A stretch of DNA of 64,000 nt from Clostridia bacterium (GCA_017517815.1 JAFWYA010000076.1:1-64000), one strand, 5' to 3'; positions 1-9,462 are shown, numbered from the stretch's first letter. A program made the numbers and translations. The notes: a model not told the origin generated them from the sequence alone.

Positions 1-54
1 ACTCCGGACACCTTGATTAAAAGTCAAGTGCTCTACCACCTGAGCTAATGGGTC
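1..54 (-). tRNA. tRNA-Lys (UUU), cut by the window edge
   Basis: The reverse strand begins GACCCATTAGCTCAG, has a normal D arm, and shows an anticodon stem CTTGA/TCAAG around the loop CTTTTAA, giving anticodon TTT. The T arm and acceptor 3' side lie to the left of the window. It is the last gene of a minus-strand tRNA cluster. Confidence 0.9.
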
Positions 55-57
55 ATT

Positions 58-132
58 TGGCAGGGGTGGCAGGGTTCGAACCTACGAATCAGGGAGTCAA
101 AGTCCCTTGCCTTACCGCTTGGCTACACCCCT
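58..132 (-). tRNA. tRNA-Gln (UUG)
   Basis: The acceptor stem AGGGGTG/CACCCCT closes a cloverleaf whose anticodon loop CTTTGAC reads TTG, and the T loop holds GGTTCGAACC. CCA is encoded at 58-60, only three bases from the tRNA-Lys gene, so the cluster is probably one transcript. Confidence 0.93.
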
Positions 133-166
133 ACAATAGGAGTCCCGCCAATTGAAAGGGAGAAAA

Positions 167-243
167 TGGGGTGGGTAGTGGGAGTCGAACCCACGATATC
201 CAGAGCCACAATCTGGCGCTCTAACCACTGAACTATACCCACC
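167..243 (-). tRNA. tRNA-His (GUG)
   Basis: The anticodon loop TTGTGGC reads GTG. The 5' end has the extra G(-1) typical of tRNA-His, opposite the C discriminator. CCA is encoded at 167-169. Confidence 0.93.
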
Positions 244-251
244 ATAAGGGT

Positions 252-328
<77 letters not shown>

Positions 329-431
329 ATGCCGCTGTCGGGGGAGTGTCGGGGGGAATTAATCCCTGCTGACAGTGATAGATGATATCACCATTAAAGC
401 CTTTTGTCAACACCTTTTTTGAATTTTTTTG

Positions 432-470
432 AAAAAAAGATGAAAGCAGTTCTTGGGCGGAACTGCTTTC
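432..470 (-). terminator. Intrinsic terminator of the transpeptidase/CapA gene
   Basis: On the minus strand a stem GAAAGCAGTT/AACTGCTTTC (442-470) is followed by a T tract (432-438). It sits just after the stop at 477. The rest of 329-431 holds no gene I can see. Confidence 0.85.
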
Positions 471-476
471 ATGGAT

Positions 477-3230
477 TTAAAAGTCAATGTGATCGCTGAT
501 GGTAATCTGACTGTCAGATTGTATTCTTTCAAGGATACGCGCCTTATCTTCGCCTGTGGCAATCACGGGCTGGAAGTTGGTTGTGCCGTCCTGCACCCCG
601 CTGGTCATGATAGGGATCAGCGAGGCAGATACATCCATGATTTCGGTTTTATGGAAGCTCAACTGCAGCTGTACAACCAGGCCGTCGTAGTCCTTGGGGG
701 TGAGGTTTCCACCAAAGCAGAGATTGCCTAGGCTGTAGAAAATCGGCTTGCCGTTGTAAATTTCAATGCCCTGCACTACATGCGGATGATGGCCGATCAC
801 GCAGTCTGCGCCTGCGTCGATGATCATGTGAGCGATCAGCTCCTGATCCTTATTGCGATTGGGCGCGTATTCCTGACCAAAATGGCAGGAATAAATGATA
901 TAGTCGCAGCCTGCCTCGCGAAGGGCCTTGATTTCCTCAGCGGGCACGGATCGATCCTGATGCCAGATGGTTTCACGGATGCCGGAAAAACCAATCCTGA
1001 CGCCGTCTTTTTCAAAAATCCAGGTGGATCCGTAGCCGCTGTAGGCAATGCCTGCGTCCTCCAGCGTTTGGCGCGTTATGCGGCGGCCGGCATAGCCGTA
1101 ATCTACAAAGTGGTTGTTTGCCAGGTTTACGTGCTCGACTGAGGCGGCAGAGAGAATATTTACATGATCTGTCGGGCCGCGGAAATTGAACATGCGGCCG
1201 GCGGTTTTGTCCTTGGAATCATTTTTGAAAATGCATTCGAGGTTCAGTGTGGTCAGATCATCCGATGAAAAGACCGGCAGCAGGTTGGCCAGGGGATAGT
1301 CATAGCCCTGCGCGTCAATCACGCTGTCAAAGGAGGTTTCGCGCTTGCGGATGGCGTCTTCGCTGCCCAGCAGCGTATCGCCGCCGAAGGTGAGGGTAAG
1401 CGTTACGTCATCGGGCGGCACGGGCGTAGCGGTGGGCACGAGGGTTGCTGTCGGCGTGGCGGTGGGCTCGGCTGCGGCGGTTGGCACGGGCGTTTCATCA
1501 GCCAGGGCAGCGTCGCCAAAAAGGGCGGCAAAGGTCATTTGCCCCACCACGCCGTCAGCCTGCAGCTGATTTCGTTTCTGGAAGGCTACGACGGCTTTAT
1601 GGGTGGCATCGCCAAATACGCCGTCAATCTCGCCCGTATAGTAATTGAGCGCTTTGAGCTTTTCCTGCAATTGCACCACGTGCAATCCGCTGGATCGATA
1701 GGAGAGCAGTCCTTCGTAGGCGGGCGCAGGCGTTACGGTGGGCGTTGGCGAGGGCGTGGGAACCTGCGTGGGGGGAGGCGTGGGCGTTGCGGTCGGCTCG
1801 GGCGTGGGGGTGCCCAGAATCTCCAGCAGCCGGGCTTCCCGGGCCTGAAGATCGTCGATGACCAGCACTTTGGTGTGAATGGGCAGATGCGTCCACAGCC
1901 AATAGATATTGACGCCGCTTTCGGTGGCGCGGGTATCCGTACGCACGCAGCCGTGCGAAGCTTTCTGACCGATTTGCGCAAGGTGCTCGGAATAATCCCA
2001 CTTCTGGCCGTCGTAGCGCTTATAGCCCATGGAATGAATCAGATTGCCGCCGTCAATGCGGATGGCGTAATTATAGCTGTAGCCTTCGCTGGCAAAATTG
2101 ATGATGCGGTCCTGGGTGAGGAATGCGCCGGCGCGCGTTTCGCACCAGAGGTTATCCTGCGTCATCAGGCCGGTTGATACGGATACGGTGCCGATGGGCA
2201 GGCCGCCTTCATAGACGGTCAGCGTTTGATCACGCTTGTCAATCAGCACGCCGTAGCGGCTGTCGGGGATGATGGTTTTGAGCTTTTTCTGCGGGATATA
2301 GCCTTCGATATACTGACCGTCCGCTTCGCGCCAGGCACCGATGCGCGCAAAGCCGCTGACATTCAGCGCAAGAACCTTGAGCCCCTGCGTCTGGCCGTGC
2401 ACCATGCCGACGACGGAGGATTTTTCATTCGGCTCGGCATAGACGTTTTGATGCGCGACGTCGCCGATATCCACAACGGCAATGGGGGCCATCATCGCCT
2501 GCCAGACGGCGGCGGGATCGGAGATATCTTCCGGAAGAAAAAGGGCGGGATCGCTGACAGCCAGAGCGGCAGCAGGCGGCGCATCATGCGACACCCGGAT
2601 GGGAAAGCGGAAGGCTTCCTGCTCGCTGTTTTTAACCTTGAAGGTGAGCACATAGTCGCCCTCTGCGACATTGCGGTTATTGATCTGCCCGTTCCATTTG
2701 AACACGTGCGGCAGCATGTCGCTTTGCTCAATGCCCCAGGTTTTGATGGCATTTTGCAGGTCGTCAGCGCGGTAAAGCTGCGCATGCATCAGCCCTTCGG
2801 CGGTGATGAGATAATTGACAAGAAAACCGTCGTGCCCGGCATATACCGTAAAAGAAGAGGGAATGCAGTACTGCAGTGCGGCAGCGGGCGGCAGGATGCG
2901 GATGGCGCTGCTGGCGGTCATAGCAGCGCTGCTGGTCTGCAGCGTGGCGGTCAGCGTATAAGCGCCGCGGCAAACGGCCTCGCCGCCAAAGTGCAGGCCA
3001 TTCCAGGTCAGGCGCGTTTCACCGGCGGGAATCTGCTGTTCAAAAATAGTGTAGGAAAAAATACCATCGCTGATTTGCAGCGTAAACAAGCCCTCGGCAG
3101 GCGCATGGACAGCAAAATCCTTGCTTACATACGGGCGCAGCGTTTCAGGCGCGGTCAGCGAAAAATCCTCGCTCTGAGCAAAGGCGCACAGCGGCAGGAG
3201 CATAAATAACAAAAAAATCAGGCGTTTCAT
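477..3230 (-). CDS. Secreted L,D-transpeptidase / peptidoglycan-binding / CapA-like phosphoesterase fusion
   Basis: This 917-residue exported protein joins two activities on the cell wall. The signal peptide MKRLIFLLFMLLPLCAFA is followed by Ig-like beta regions (about 20-290), a YkuD-type L,D-transpeptidase domain with the SHGCVRT active-site motif (Cys about 428), a Pro/Thr-rich linker, a PG_binding_1 domain (about 503-565, with a DGVFGDATHKAVVAFQ-type motif), a second Pro/Thr linker, and a CapA/PgsA-like metallophosphoesterase (about 604-880, with FGGDTLLG, ANNHFVDYG, GHHPHVVQG and YSLGN). The family crosslinks peptidoglycan through meso-diaminopimelate; CapA-like domains are linked to poly-gamma-glutamate export. 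The start at 3230 was chosen for the signal peptide and an AGGAAA site; a longer frame runs through the upstream terminator. The fusion is unusual. Confidence 0.88.
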   Translation of the reverse strand: MKRLIFLLFMLLPLCAFAQSEDFSLTAPETLRPYVSKDFAVHAPAEGLFTLQISDGIFSYTIFEQQIPAGETRLTWNGLHFGGEAVCRGAYTLTATLQTSSAAMTASSAIRILPPAAALQYCIPSSFTVYAGHDGFLVNYLITAEGLMHAQLYRADDLQNAIKTWGIEQSDMLPHVFKWNGQINNRNVAEGDYVLTFKVKNSEQEAFRFPIRVSHDAPPAAALAVSDPALFLPEDISDPAAVWQAMMAPIAVVDIGDVAHQNVYAEPNEKSSVVGMVHGQTQGLKVLALNVSGFARIGAWREADGQYIEGYIPQKKLKTIIPDSRYGVLIDKRDQTLTVYEGGLPIGTVSVSTGLMTQDNLWCETRAGAFLTQDRIINFASEGYSYNYAIRIDGGNLIHSMGYKRYDGQKWDYSEHLAQIGQKASHGCVRTDTRATESGVNIYWLWTHLPIHTKVLVIDDLQAREARLLEILGTPTPEPTATPTPPPTQVPTPSPTPTVTPAPAYEGLLSYRSSGLHVVQLQEKLKALNYYTGEIDGVFGDATHKAVVAFQKRNQLQADGVVGQMTFAALFGDAALADETPVPTAAAEPTATPTATLVPTATPVPPDDVTLTLTFGGDTLLGSEDAIRKRETSFDSVIDAQGYDYPLANLLPVFSSDDLTTLNLECIFKNDSKDKTAGRMFNFRGPTDHVNILSAASVEHVNLANNHFVDYGYAGRRITRQTLEDAGIAYSGYGSTWIFEKDGVRIGFSGIRETIWHQDRSVPAEEIKALREAGCDYIIYSCHFGQEYAPNRNKDQELIAHMIIDAGADCVIGHHPHVVQGIEIYNGKPIFYSLGNLCFGGNLTPKDYDGLVVQLQLSFHKTEIMDVSASLIPIMTSGVQDGTTNFQPVIATGEDKARILERIQSDSQITISDHIDF

Positions 3231-3260
3231 AGGCTTTTCCTTTGCAGATGGTATATTGGA

Positions 3261-3289
3261 AGCATACGGCAAAGGGCAGGGTTTGTCAA
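3261..3289 (-). promoter_or_regulatory. SigmaA promoter of the transpeptidase/CapA gene
   Basis: The minus strand carries TTGACA (3284-3289), a 17-bp spacer and TATGCT (3261-3266), about 30 bp before the chosen start. This supports separate transcription from ftsH. Confidence 0.7.
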
Positions 3290-3330
3290 TGACGGGAATT
3301 GTAAAATTGCGGGGAGGAGAGACAGAAGAG

Positions 3331-3357
3331 AGGCGGCTTTTACCATAAAAGCCGCCT
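3331..3357 (-). terminator. Strong hairpin after ftsH
   Basis: A perfect 12-bp stem AGGCGGCTTTTA/TAAAAGCCGCCT has a 3-base loop and lies 13 bases past the ftsH stop. The downstream minus-strand sequence is T-rich but not a pure T run, so termination may be partial. Its AAAGCCGCCTCCC side matches the terminal hairpin of the large repeat cassettes. Confidence 0.65.
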
Positions 3358-3370
3358 CCCAATCGTATCC

Positions 3371-5284
3371 TTATACCGATTTTCTTTCGTCATCTTCCAG
3401 CAGCACGATCGGCTGCTCATCCGCATGCAGAATTTCCTTGAATTCTTCGCCGGAAATGTTCTCCTTCTCCAGCAGATACTCCGCCAGATCGTGCAGCTTG
3501 CGGGTGTTTTGTTTGAGAATGCCAAGCGCCGCGTCATAGGCCTCGCGGATCAGGCGCATGACCTCTTCATCCACCTTGGCAGCCGTATCCGCCGAGCACA
3601 TCAGCTGCGAATCGCCGCCCAGGTACACATTGCTGCTGGTTTCCAGCGCCACCATGCCAAATTTCTCGCTCATGCCGTAGCGCGTAACCATTGCGCGGGC
3701 CAGCTTGGTGGCCTGTTCGATGTCGTTGGCAGCGCCGGTGGTGCAGGTATTGCAGGCATATTCTTCGGCAGCGCGGCCGGCGGTGAGCACGGCGAGCTTG
3801 CTGATGATGTCCTCGCGGTTCATGAGCACGTGCTCCTCTTCATCCACCTGCATGGTGTAGCCCAGCGCGCCGGAGGTACGCGGGATGATGGTGATCTTTT
3901 GCACGGGCACGGCGTTTTTCTGGTGTGCCGCTACCAGCGCGTGGCCGATTTCGTGATAGGCGACAATGCGTTTTTCGGTTTCGGGGATCACAAAGCTCTT
4001 GCGCTCGGTGCCTGCGATAACGGTTTCTACTGAGGCTTCCAGATCGGATTGCGTCACGGAAGTGCGGCCAAGGCGCACGGTGCGCAGCGCGGCTTCATTG
4101 ACAATATTGGCCAGATCTGCGCCCGATGCACCCACTGTCTGGCGGGCGATGGCGGCAAAATCAATATTGTGATCCATTGTGATGCCGCGCGCATGCACGC
4201 GCAGAACGGCCTCGCGACCGCGAAGATCGGGCAGATCCACGGTGATGCGGCGGTCGAAGCGACCGGGGCGCAGGAGGGCGGCGTCGAGAATCTCCGGGCG
4301 GTTGGTGGCGCCCAGCACGACGATGCCCTTGGAGGCGTCAAAGCCGTCCATTTCCGCCAACAGCTGATTGAGCGCCTGCTCGCGTTCGTCGTTGGAGGAC
4401 AGGCCCATTGCGTCGCGTTTTTTGCCGATGGCGTCGATTTCATCAATAAAAATGATGCACGGCGCCTTTTCATTGGCCTGCTTAAAGAGATCGCGCACAC
4501 GCGCAGCGCCTGTGCCGACAAACATCTCTACAAAGGCCGAGCCGCTGACAAAGAAGAACGGCACCTTCGCTTCGCCTGCCACGGCCTGCGCCAGCAGCGT
4601 TTTACCCGTGCCGGGAGGGCCCACCAGCAGCGCGCCCTTGGGCAGCTTTGCGCCGATAGCGCGGTATTTATCGGGCTGATGGAGGAAATCCACCAGTTCG
4701 ATCAGCGCTTCCTTGGCTTCGTCCTGTCCGGCGACATCGGTAAACTTTTTGCTTTCGTCAGAGACGGTGTACATCTTGGCGCTGCTCTTGCCAAAGCTCA
4801 TCGCGCCCATGCCGCCGCTGCTTTTTTTGATCATGCGGAAGACAAAGAAGATGATTACGCCGTAGAGCGCAATGGGCAGCACGAGGCTGAGGATCATGCT
4901 GAATGCGGAGGAAGAGGACAAATCCTCGCCGGCGAAGGTCACCTGGGCCTCCAGCAGACGATCAACCAGATAGGGATCCTCCACCGCCACACACTGATAT
5001 ACCTTGGTCTGCGTCAGCCCCAGATACCATTTAGGCATCGATTCATCCGCCTTCAGCGTAAAGGCGATGCTGTCAAGGCCGATCTGCACCTTATCCACCT
5101 GGCCGGAATTGACCATGTTGATGAAGGCGGAGTATTCGACCATCTCAGTCTGAGAGCCGAAAAGACGGCTGGCGGAAAAGAGCGTGGATAAAAGCATGAC
5201 GCCCAGAATAACGACCGTGATCCAGAAAATCGGCGGCTTTTTCATCTTGGGCGCTTTATTCTGATTTGTGTTTTTTTCTTCCAT
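3371..5284 (-). CDS. ftsH: ATP-dependent zinc metalloprotease FtsH
   Basis: Membrane-bound AAA+ protease that degrades misassembled membrane proteins and regulatory proteins. The 637-residue product has a first membrane helix near residues 20-40, an extracytoplasmic segment, a second helix near 125-145, Walker A GPPGTGKT (about 222), Walker [12 protein letters not shown], the second region of homology ([19 protein letters not shown]) and the zinc motif HEIGH (about 443). Start 5284 is preferred to an upstream in-frame ATG because AAGGAG lies 8 bases before it. The length is normal. It is divergent from uvrC. Confidence 0.97.
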   Translation of the reverse strand: MEEKNTNQNKAPKMKKPPIFWITVVILGVMLLSTLFSASRLFGSQTEMVEYSAFINMVNSGQVDKVQIGLDSIAFTLKADESMPKWYLGLTQTKVYQCVAVEDPYLVDRLLEAQVTFAGEDLSSSSAFSMILSLVLPIALYGVIIFFVFRMIKKSSGGMGAMSFGKSSAKMYTVSDESKKFTDVAGQDEAKEALIELVDFLHQPDKYRAIGAKLPKGALLVGPPGTGKTLLAQAVAGEAKVPFFFVSGSAFVEMFVGTGAARVRDLFKQANEKAPCIIFIDEIDAIGKKRDAMGLSSNDEREQALNQLLAEMDGFDASKGIVVLGATNRPEILDAALLRPGRFDRRITVDLPDLRGREAVLRVHARGITMDHNIDFAAIARQTVGASGADLANIVNEAALRTVRLGRTSVTQSDLEASVETVIAGTERKSFVIPETEKRIVAYHEIGHALVAAHQKNAVPVQKITIIPRTSGALGYTMQVDEEEHVLMNREDIISKLAVLTAGRAAEEYACNTCTTGAANDIEQATKLARAMVTRYGMSEKFGMVALETSSNVYLGGDSQLMCSADTAAKVDEEVMRLIREAYDAALGILKQNTRKLHDLAEYLLEKENISGEEFKEILHADEQPIVLLEDDERKSV

Positions 5285-5336
5285 AGATTGCACTCCTTTC
5301 GGGAAAACTGACACGTTATTGAGAACGGTCATATAT

Positions 5337-5366
5337 ATTTTATCCGATGGTGAAATCGCCTGTCAA
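5337..5366 (-). promoter_or_regulatory. ftsH promoter
   Basis: The minus strand shows TTGACA (5361-5366), an 18-bp spacer and TAAAAT (5337-5342). Confidence 0.75.
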
Positions 5367-5423
5367 GGAAGGTGGGAAAAGTTCACACTGGGTTTATATT
5401 CAGTAGGCAATTGGCGCAGAGTG

Positions 5424-5432
5424 TGGTATACT
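5424..5432 (+). promoter_or_regulatory. Probable extended -10 promoter of uvrC
   Basis: TG-G-TATACT lies about 20 bp before the uvrC start. There is no good -35 at normal spacing, so I rely on the extended -10. Confidence 0.5.
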
Positions 5433-5451
5433 GATAGCGGAGGATATCAGA

Positions 5452-7290
5452 ATGAACGAAACACTGAAAACAAAAATTAGTATGCTACCCGATTCGCCCG
5501 GCTGCTATCTGATGAAGCATCAGGGGGAGATCATTTATGTGGGCAAGGCGGTCAATCTGAAAAACCGCGTGCGCAGCTATTTTCAGACGCGCGATCATAC
5601 GCCCAAGGTGGCGGCGATGGTGCGGCTGATTGATGATTTTGATATTCTGCTTTGCAATACAAATCTGGAGGCATTGACGCTGGAATGCAATCTGATCAAG
5701 CGTCATATGCCGCACTATAATATCCTGTTAAAAGATGACAAGCACTACCCGTACGTGCGCATTGACAAGCGCGAGCCCTTCCCGCGCGTGACCATTGCCC
5801 GCCGCATGCAAAAGGACGGCGCGCAGTATTTTGGCCCGTATATCGGCGCGACCGCCGTGCGCGACGCGCTGGAGGTGCTCAGAAAGGCTTTTCCCATCCG
5901 TACCTGCAGCAAAAATCTGCCGCTGAGCAAGCCGGCGCGCCCGTGCGTCAATTATGAGATCGGCCGGTGTCTTGCGCCCTGTGCGGGCAAATGCACGGTG
6001 GATGAATATCAGAAGATGATTGACGGCGTGATCGCCTTTTTGAACGGCAACTCGAAGGCTATTACCGATCAATTGGAAAAAGATATGCTGGAGGCTTCGC
6101 GCAATCTTGATTTTGAGCGCGCGGCGCAAAAGCGCGACGCTTTGCGCGATATTCAGGGCCTGATGGAGCGGCAGCGCGCCATCCAGACCAAGGATGCGCA
6201 GCAGGATGTATTGGCCATTGCGCAGGACGGTCTGGATGCGATGGTACAGGTGCTCTTTATCCGCGGCGGCCGCATGATCGGCGGCGACAGCTTTGCGCTG
6301 CCCGGCGAGGGCAATGAACCCAAAGAAGAAGTGCTGACAGAGTTTGTGCTGCGCTATTATGCCGATCGTCTGCCGGCGCGGGAGATCCTCACCCAGCCGA
6401 TTGAAGAAGCCGAAACGATGGAAGCGCTTTTGCGCGAGAAGCGTGGCGGCGCGGTGGATCTGATTATTCCGCAGCGCGGCGAAAAGAAAGCGCTGGTGCT
6501 CATGGCCGAAAAGAATGCGCGGGACGCGCTGGAAAAGCGCAACGCGCGTCAGCAGGTGCAGTGGGACCGTACAATCGGCGCGTGCCGCGATCTGGCGGAG
6601 GCGATCGGCATGCAGGGCTATCCCCGGCGCATTGAGGGCTTTGATATTTCCAACACGCAGGGCACGTTGTCCGTGGCCTCGATGGTGGTATTTATTGACG
6701 GCATGCCGGCGAAAAAAGAATACAGGCATTACCGGATCAAAACCGTGGTGGGCGCTAATGACTTTGCCTCCATGAACGAGGTGTTGGGCAGGCGTTTTCG
6801 CCGCACCAAGGCGGAGGATGAGAAGGAAAGATGGGTTATGCCCGATCTTGTGCTGATTGACGGCGGCCCGCAGCAATTGGCTTTTGCGCGGGAAGCCATG
6901 CTGAAAGAGGGCATAGAGGTGCCGATGTTCGGCCTGGCAGAGCGGCTGGAGGAAATCTGGCTGCCCGATTGCGATACGCCCGTAGTGCTTGATCACCACA
7001 CGCCTGCGCTGCATCTGGTGCAGCGGATCCGCGATGAAGCGCACCGTTTTGCCATCACGCACCACAGAAATCTGCGCGGAAAGGCCAGCGTGCATTCATC
7101 TTTGGAGGATATTGAGGGCATAGGCCCTGCCAGACGGCGCGCGCTGCTTTCGCATTTTGGTTCCATCAAAGCCATGCGCGAGGCGGCGGAAGAAGAAATT
7201 CTCGCCGTCAAGGGCATGACACAGGCCTCAGCCCGGGCGGTTTATGTGCATTTGCATCCCGAAATGGCAGAAAATGGCCAGGAATTGTAA
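5452..7290 (+). CDS. uvrC: Excinuclease ABC subunit C
   Basis: Dual-incision nuclease of nucleotide excision repair, acting with UvrA and UvrB. The 612-residue product has an N-terminal GIY-YIG nuclease domain (GCYLMKHQGEIIYVGKA, about 18-35), a cysteine-rich segment (TCSKNL to CAPCAGKC), a UVR motif for UvrB contact (about 200-235), an RNase H-like second nuclease domain (GFDISNTQG and LVLIDGG) and a C-terminal helix-hairpin-helix region (IEGIGPARRRALLSHFG). A GGAGGA site precedes the ATG. No terminator is visible before the next promoter. Confidence 0.97.
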   Translation: MNETLKTKISMLPDSPGCYLMKHQGEIIYVGKAVNLKNRVRSYFQTRDHTPKVAAMVRLIDDFDILLCNTNLEALTLECNLIKRHMPHYNILLKDDKHYPYVRIDKREPFPRVTIARRMQKDGAQYFGPYIGATAVRDALEVLRKAFPIRTCSKNLPLSKPARPCVNYEIGRCLAPCAGKCTVDEYQKMIDGVIAFLNGNSKAITDQLEKDMLEASRNLDFERAAQKRDALRDIQGLMERQRAIQTKDAQQDVLAIAQDGLDAMVQVLFIRGGRMIGGDSFALPGEGNEPKEEVLTEFVLRYYADRLPAREILTQPIEEAETMEALLREKRGGAVDLIIPQRGEKKALVLMAEKNARDALEKRNARQQVQWDRTIGACRDLAEAIGMQGYPRRIEGFDISNTQGTLSVASMVVFIDGMPAKKEYRHYRIKTVVGANDFASMNEVLGRRFRRTKAEDEKERWVMPDLVLIDGGPQQLAFAREAMLKEGIEVPMFGLAERLEEIWLPDCDTPVVLDHHTPALHLVQRIRDEAHRFAITHHRNLRGKASVHSSLEDIEGIGPARRRALLSHFGSIKAMREAAEEEILAVKGMTQASARAVYVHLHPEMAENGQEL

Positions 7291-7297
7291 ATATTAC

Positions 7298-7326
7298 TTG
7301 ACGAATCGTTATAAATTCGTTACAAT
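7298..7326 (+). promoter_or_regulatory. Promoter with inverted repeat in its spacer
   Basis: TTGACG (7298-7303), a 17-bp spacer and TACAAT (7321-7326). An inverted repeat ACGAAT-N8-ATTCGT (7301-7320) spans from the -35 box to the -10 box, a typical place for a repressor site. It drives the lipoprotein gene at 7390. Confidence 0.75.
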
Positions 7327-7389
7327 TATGTAAAGTTGCAGACGCAGCTTTTGATGTGCTACCATTCCTGTATGGAGGGATTTATTGCT

Positions 7390-8196
7390 ATGAAGAAAAA
7401 GCTTGTACTGATCGCTTTGTTGATGCTGGTGGTCTTCGTGCTGTGCGCCTGCGGCGCCAAGAATGACAATACCGGCGAGAATCATGCACAGGCCAATCAG
7501 GGCGGCCAGGTATCGCCCATGGATCAGCAGGCCAATAATCAGTCTGCCGCCAATAACGATATGGGCCTGCCGGAGGGATATGATCCCGCCAGCGAAGAGG
7601 ATGACGGCTATTATTTTGTGGACACCAAGTATGATGAAGCGGGCAATGCTGTGTATGCCGGCTCTACGCCCATTCCGGTGAATCCCATCGATATGCCCAC
7701 GGCTACGCCGCGTCCTGATCTGACCTTTACCTATGGCGAATACACTGCCGCCAAGCTGGGCCTCAAGTTCTCCTCTGCCGTTGGCTATACGGTGGATGAC
7801 AGCCAGAGCGATGTGTATGTGCTGACCGAGCCTGCTTCTGCGGTGAAGGATAACTACGCTGCCACCATCACGCTGCAGATCATGCCGATCAACAAGAACT
7901 ATGATCTGGACGATGTGAAGACGGATCTGAAAAATTATCTGCTGACCGAAAAAACCAAGTATGAGGGCTGGGAAAGCTACACCGCCGCCAGCAAGACGCT
8001 GATGGGCGAAAAGGGCTACTACAACAACTATCGCGCAGAAAAGATTGACGGCACCATCGTGCGTGGCCGCGTGCATATGGCCATCATCGGCGAAAATGAG
8101 CTGCTGGTGCTGCATGTGTCCTGCCCCGGCTGGTTCAACACCAGCTACATGAAGGTGTACGACCAGATCCGCGATACGCTGGCCCGCATCGATTAA
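7390..8196 (+). CDS. Putative lipoprotein, function unknown
   Basis: The 268-residue product begins with a type II signal peptide ending in LCAC-G, so it is probably lipid-anchored on the outer face of the membrane. A low-complexity Asn/Gln/Ala stretch (about 25-60) and a short Pro/Thr segment precede a folded domain (about 110-268). Start 7390 is chosen for the MKKK signal peptide and a GGAGGG site; upstream ATGs in the frame lack one. It is a single-gene unit between a strong promoter and a terminator. I do not recognise the family. Confidence 0.8.
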   Translation: MKKKLVLIALLMLVVFVLCACGAKNDNTGENHAQANQGGQVSPMDQQANNQSAANNDMGLPEGYDPASEEDDGYYFVDTKYDEAGNAVYAGSTPIPVNPIDMPTATPRPDLTFTYGEYTAAKLGLKFSSAVGYTVDDSQSDVYVLTEPASAVKDNYAATITLQIMPINKNYDLDDVKTDLKNYLLTEKTKYEGWESYTAASKTLMGEKGYYNNYRAEKIDGTIVRGRVHMAIIGENELLVLHVSCPGWFNTSYMKVYDQIRDTLARID

Positions 8197-8210
8197 TCAA
8201 ACAGCAAATC

Positions 8211-8237
8211 AGGAAGCAGCCAGGCTGCTTCCTTTTT
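8211..8237 (+). terminator. Intrinsic terminator
   Basis: A stem AGGAAGCAGC/GCTGCTTCCT with a 3-base loop is followed by a T run. It closes the lipoprotein unit. Confidence 0.9.
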
Positions 8238-8256
8238 TAATGAAAGAAGGATGATT

Positions 8257-8763
8257 ATGCATATTGAGACGGAGCGACTGCTGATCACGCGCCTGACGGA
8301 AGAGATGGCGCAGAGCGTGCACGAAAACTCGCTGGATGCGGACAACCGCCGCTTTGTGCCCGATGAAGTGTTTGAAACGGTGGAAATTGCAAGGGAAACG
8401 GTTGAATTTCTGATTTCTTGCTATGAAAGCGGCGACGGCCCGCTGGTTTATGCTATTTTGCTGAAGGATCAAACCAATATCGGCTATGTGCAGGCCGTGC
8501 CGATGGAGAACGGCGTGTGGGAAATCGGTTATCACATCGGCGAAAAGTATACCAGGCACGGCTACGCCACCGAGGCCGTGCAGGCCTTCCTGCCGGCGAT
8601 CATGAAGAATCTGCAGCTGACCGAAATGCTGGGCGTGTGCCTGAAGGATAATCTGGCGTCCGTTAAGGTGATGGAGCGCTGCGGCTTTGAAAAGATTTTT
8701 GAAGGCGCGGGCGATTATCAGGGCGCCAAGCGTGAAATCTGCAAATTTATCTATCGCTTGTAA
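8257..8763 (+). CDS. GNAT family N-acetyltransferase (RimJ/RimL-like)
   Basis: Probably transfers acetyl from acetyl-CoA to an amine, perhaps a protein N-terminus or small molecule. The 168-residue product begins IETERLLITRL, typical of the RimL-like branch, and has a WEIGYHIGEKYTRHGYATEAVQA segment matching the acetyl-CoA loop, followed by NLASVKVMERCGFEK. I start at 8257 because the AGAAGG site leaves 6 bases; the ATG at 8251 directly abuts it. The substrate is unknown. Confidence 0.85.
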   Translation: MHIETERLLITRLTEEMAQSVHENSLDADNRRFVPDEVFETVEIARETVEFLISCYESGDGPLVYAILLKDQTNIGYVQAVPMENGVWEIGYHIGEKYTRHGYATEAVQAFLPAIMKNLQLTEMLGVCLKDNLASVKVMERCGFEKIFEGAGDYQGAKREICKFIYRL

Positions 8764-8772
8764 TAAAAAACG

Positions 8773-8811
8773 GGGCCTGCGACTGGAGGTGTATCGCAGG
8801 CCCTGCTTTTT
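8773..8811. terminator. Bidirectional intrinsic terminator
   Basis: A stem GGGCCTGCGA/TCGCAGGCCC is flanked by an A run on the left and a T run on the right. It can end both the acetyltransferase and the convergent DUF3793 transcript. Confidence 0.85.
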
Positions 8812-8829
8812 GGAGGCGGGTATCATATC

Positions 8830-9378
8830 TTAAACGGCGACCGTAAGCCGTTCAATGCTGCGTCCTTCACGCCAGAGCTTGTCATACAGCGCGAAGCATT
8901 TTTTGTAGCGGGCAAAGAGTACGCGGGCAGCTTCTTCGTTGTGGTAAACCTTCCAGCAGCCAACGCATTTGTGCGGGCAGCGCTTGTGGATAAAGCTGTC
9001 CACATCCTCGGGCGGATAGCCCAGAAATAACCCGATTTCGTGCGGAAACTCCTCCTGATTGTGCAGCCTTTCCATCAGACGGCGCAGGCAGGCGGCGTCA
9101 CGGCAGCCATTGTAGCCGTACTTTTTGAGAATGCGTCCAGCCACGTCGCTTTTCAGGTCGCGTGCAAGCTTTTCGGGGCGGTACACATAGATCAGCCCCA
9201 GCCCGTCCTTGTAGCGCAGCGGCAGAATGCGCAGCCCTTTTCTGATCAGCCGGCGGTTGAACGCGCGGAGGCTGCAGAGCATTTCCTGCCGCGATGAAAA
9301 GGGACAGGTAAACATATTGGCTGTTTTGATGGAGGCCAGCGTCGGCGCGCAATGGCGGATGATGGCTTCTTCAGACAT
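8830..9378 (-). CDS. DUF3793 family protein
   Basis: The 182-residue product matches DUF3793 by my recall: an RHCAPTLASIKTANMF N-terminus, an HEIGLFLGYPPEDV segment and a cysteine-rich C-terminal part (CPHKCVGCWKVYHNEE). The family is common in anaerobic Clostridia, often near iron-transport or flavodoxin genes, but its biochemical role is not established. Here it stands alone. Its promoter carries two GTTAG-N6-CTAAC operators, one just after the -10 and one in the leader, so it should be tightly repressed. The ribosome site is AAAGGAAA. Confidence 0.82.
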   Translation of the reverse strand: MSEEAIIRHCAPTLASIKTANMFTCPFSSRQEMLCSLRAFNRRLIRKGLRILPLRYKDGLGLIYVYRPEKLARDLKSDVAGRILKKYGYNGCRDAACLRRLMERLHNQEEFPHEIGLFLGYPPEDVDSFIHKRCPHKCVGCWKVYHNEEAARVLFARYKKCFALYDKLWREGRSIERLTVAV

Positions 9379-9398
9379 GATGGCGTTTCCTTTTTTAG

Positions 9399-9414
9399 GT
9401 TAGATAAGTCTAAC
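9399..9414 (-). promoter_or_regulatory. Operator 1 of the DUF3793 gene
   Basis: A perfect inverted repeat GTTAGA-N4-TCTAAC lies in the 5' leader, about 20 bp before the start codon. Its core GTTAG-N6-CTAAC is identical in form to operator 2. Confidence 0.7.
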
Positions 9415-9462
9415 TGATCGATAAAAAATAAAGACTGCGAGGGGGATGGATTCGAAGGAAAT

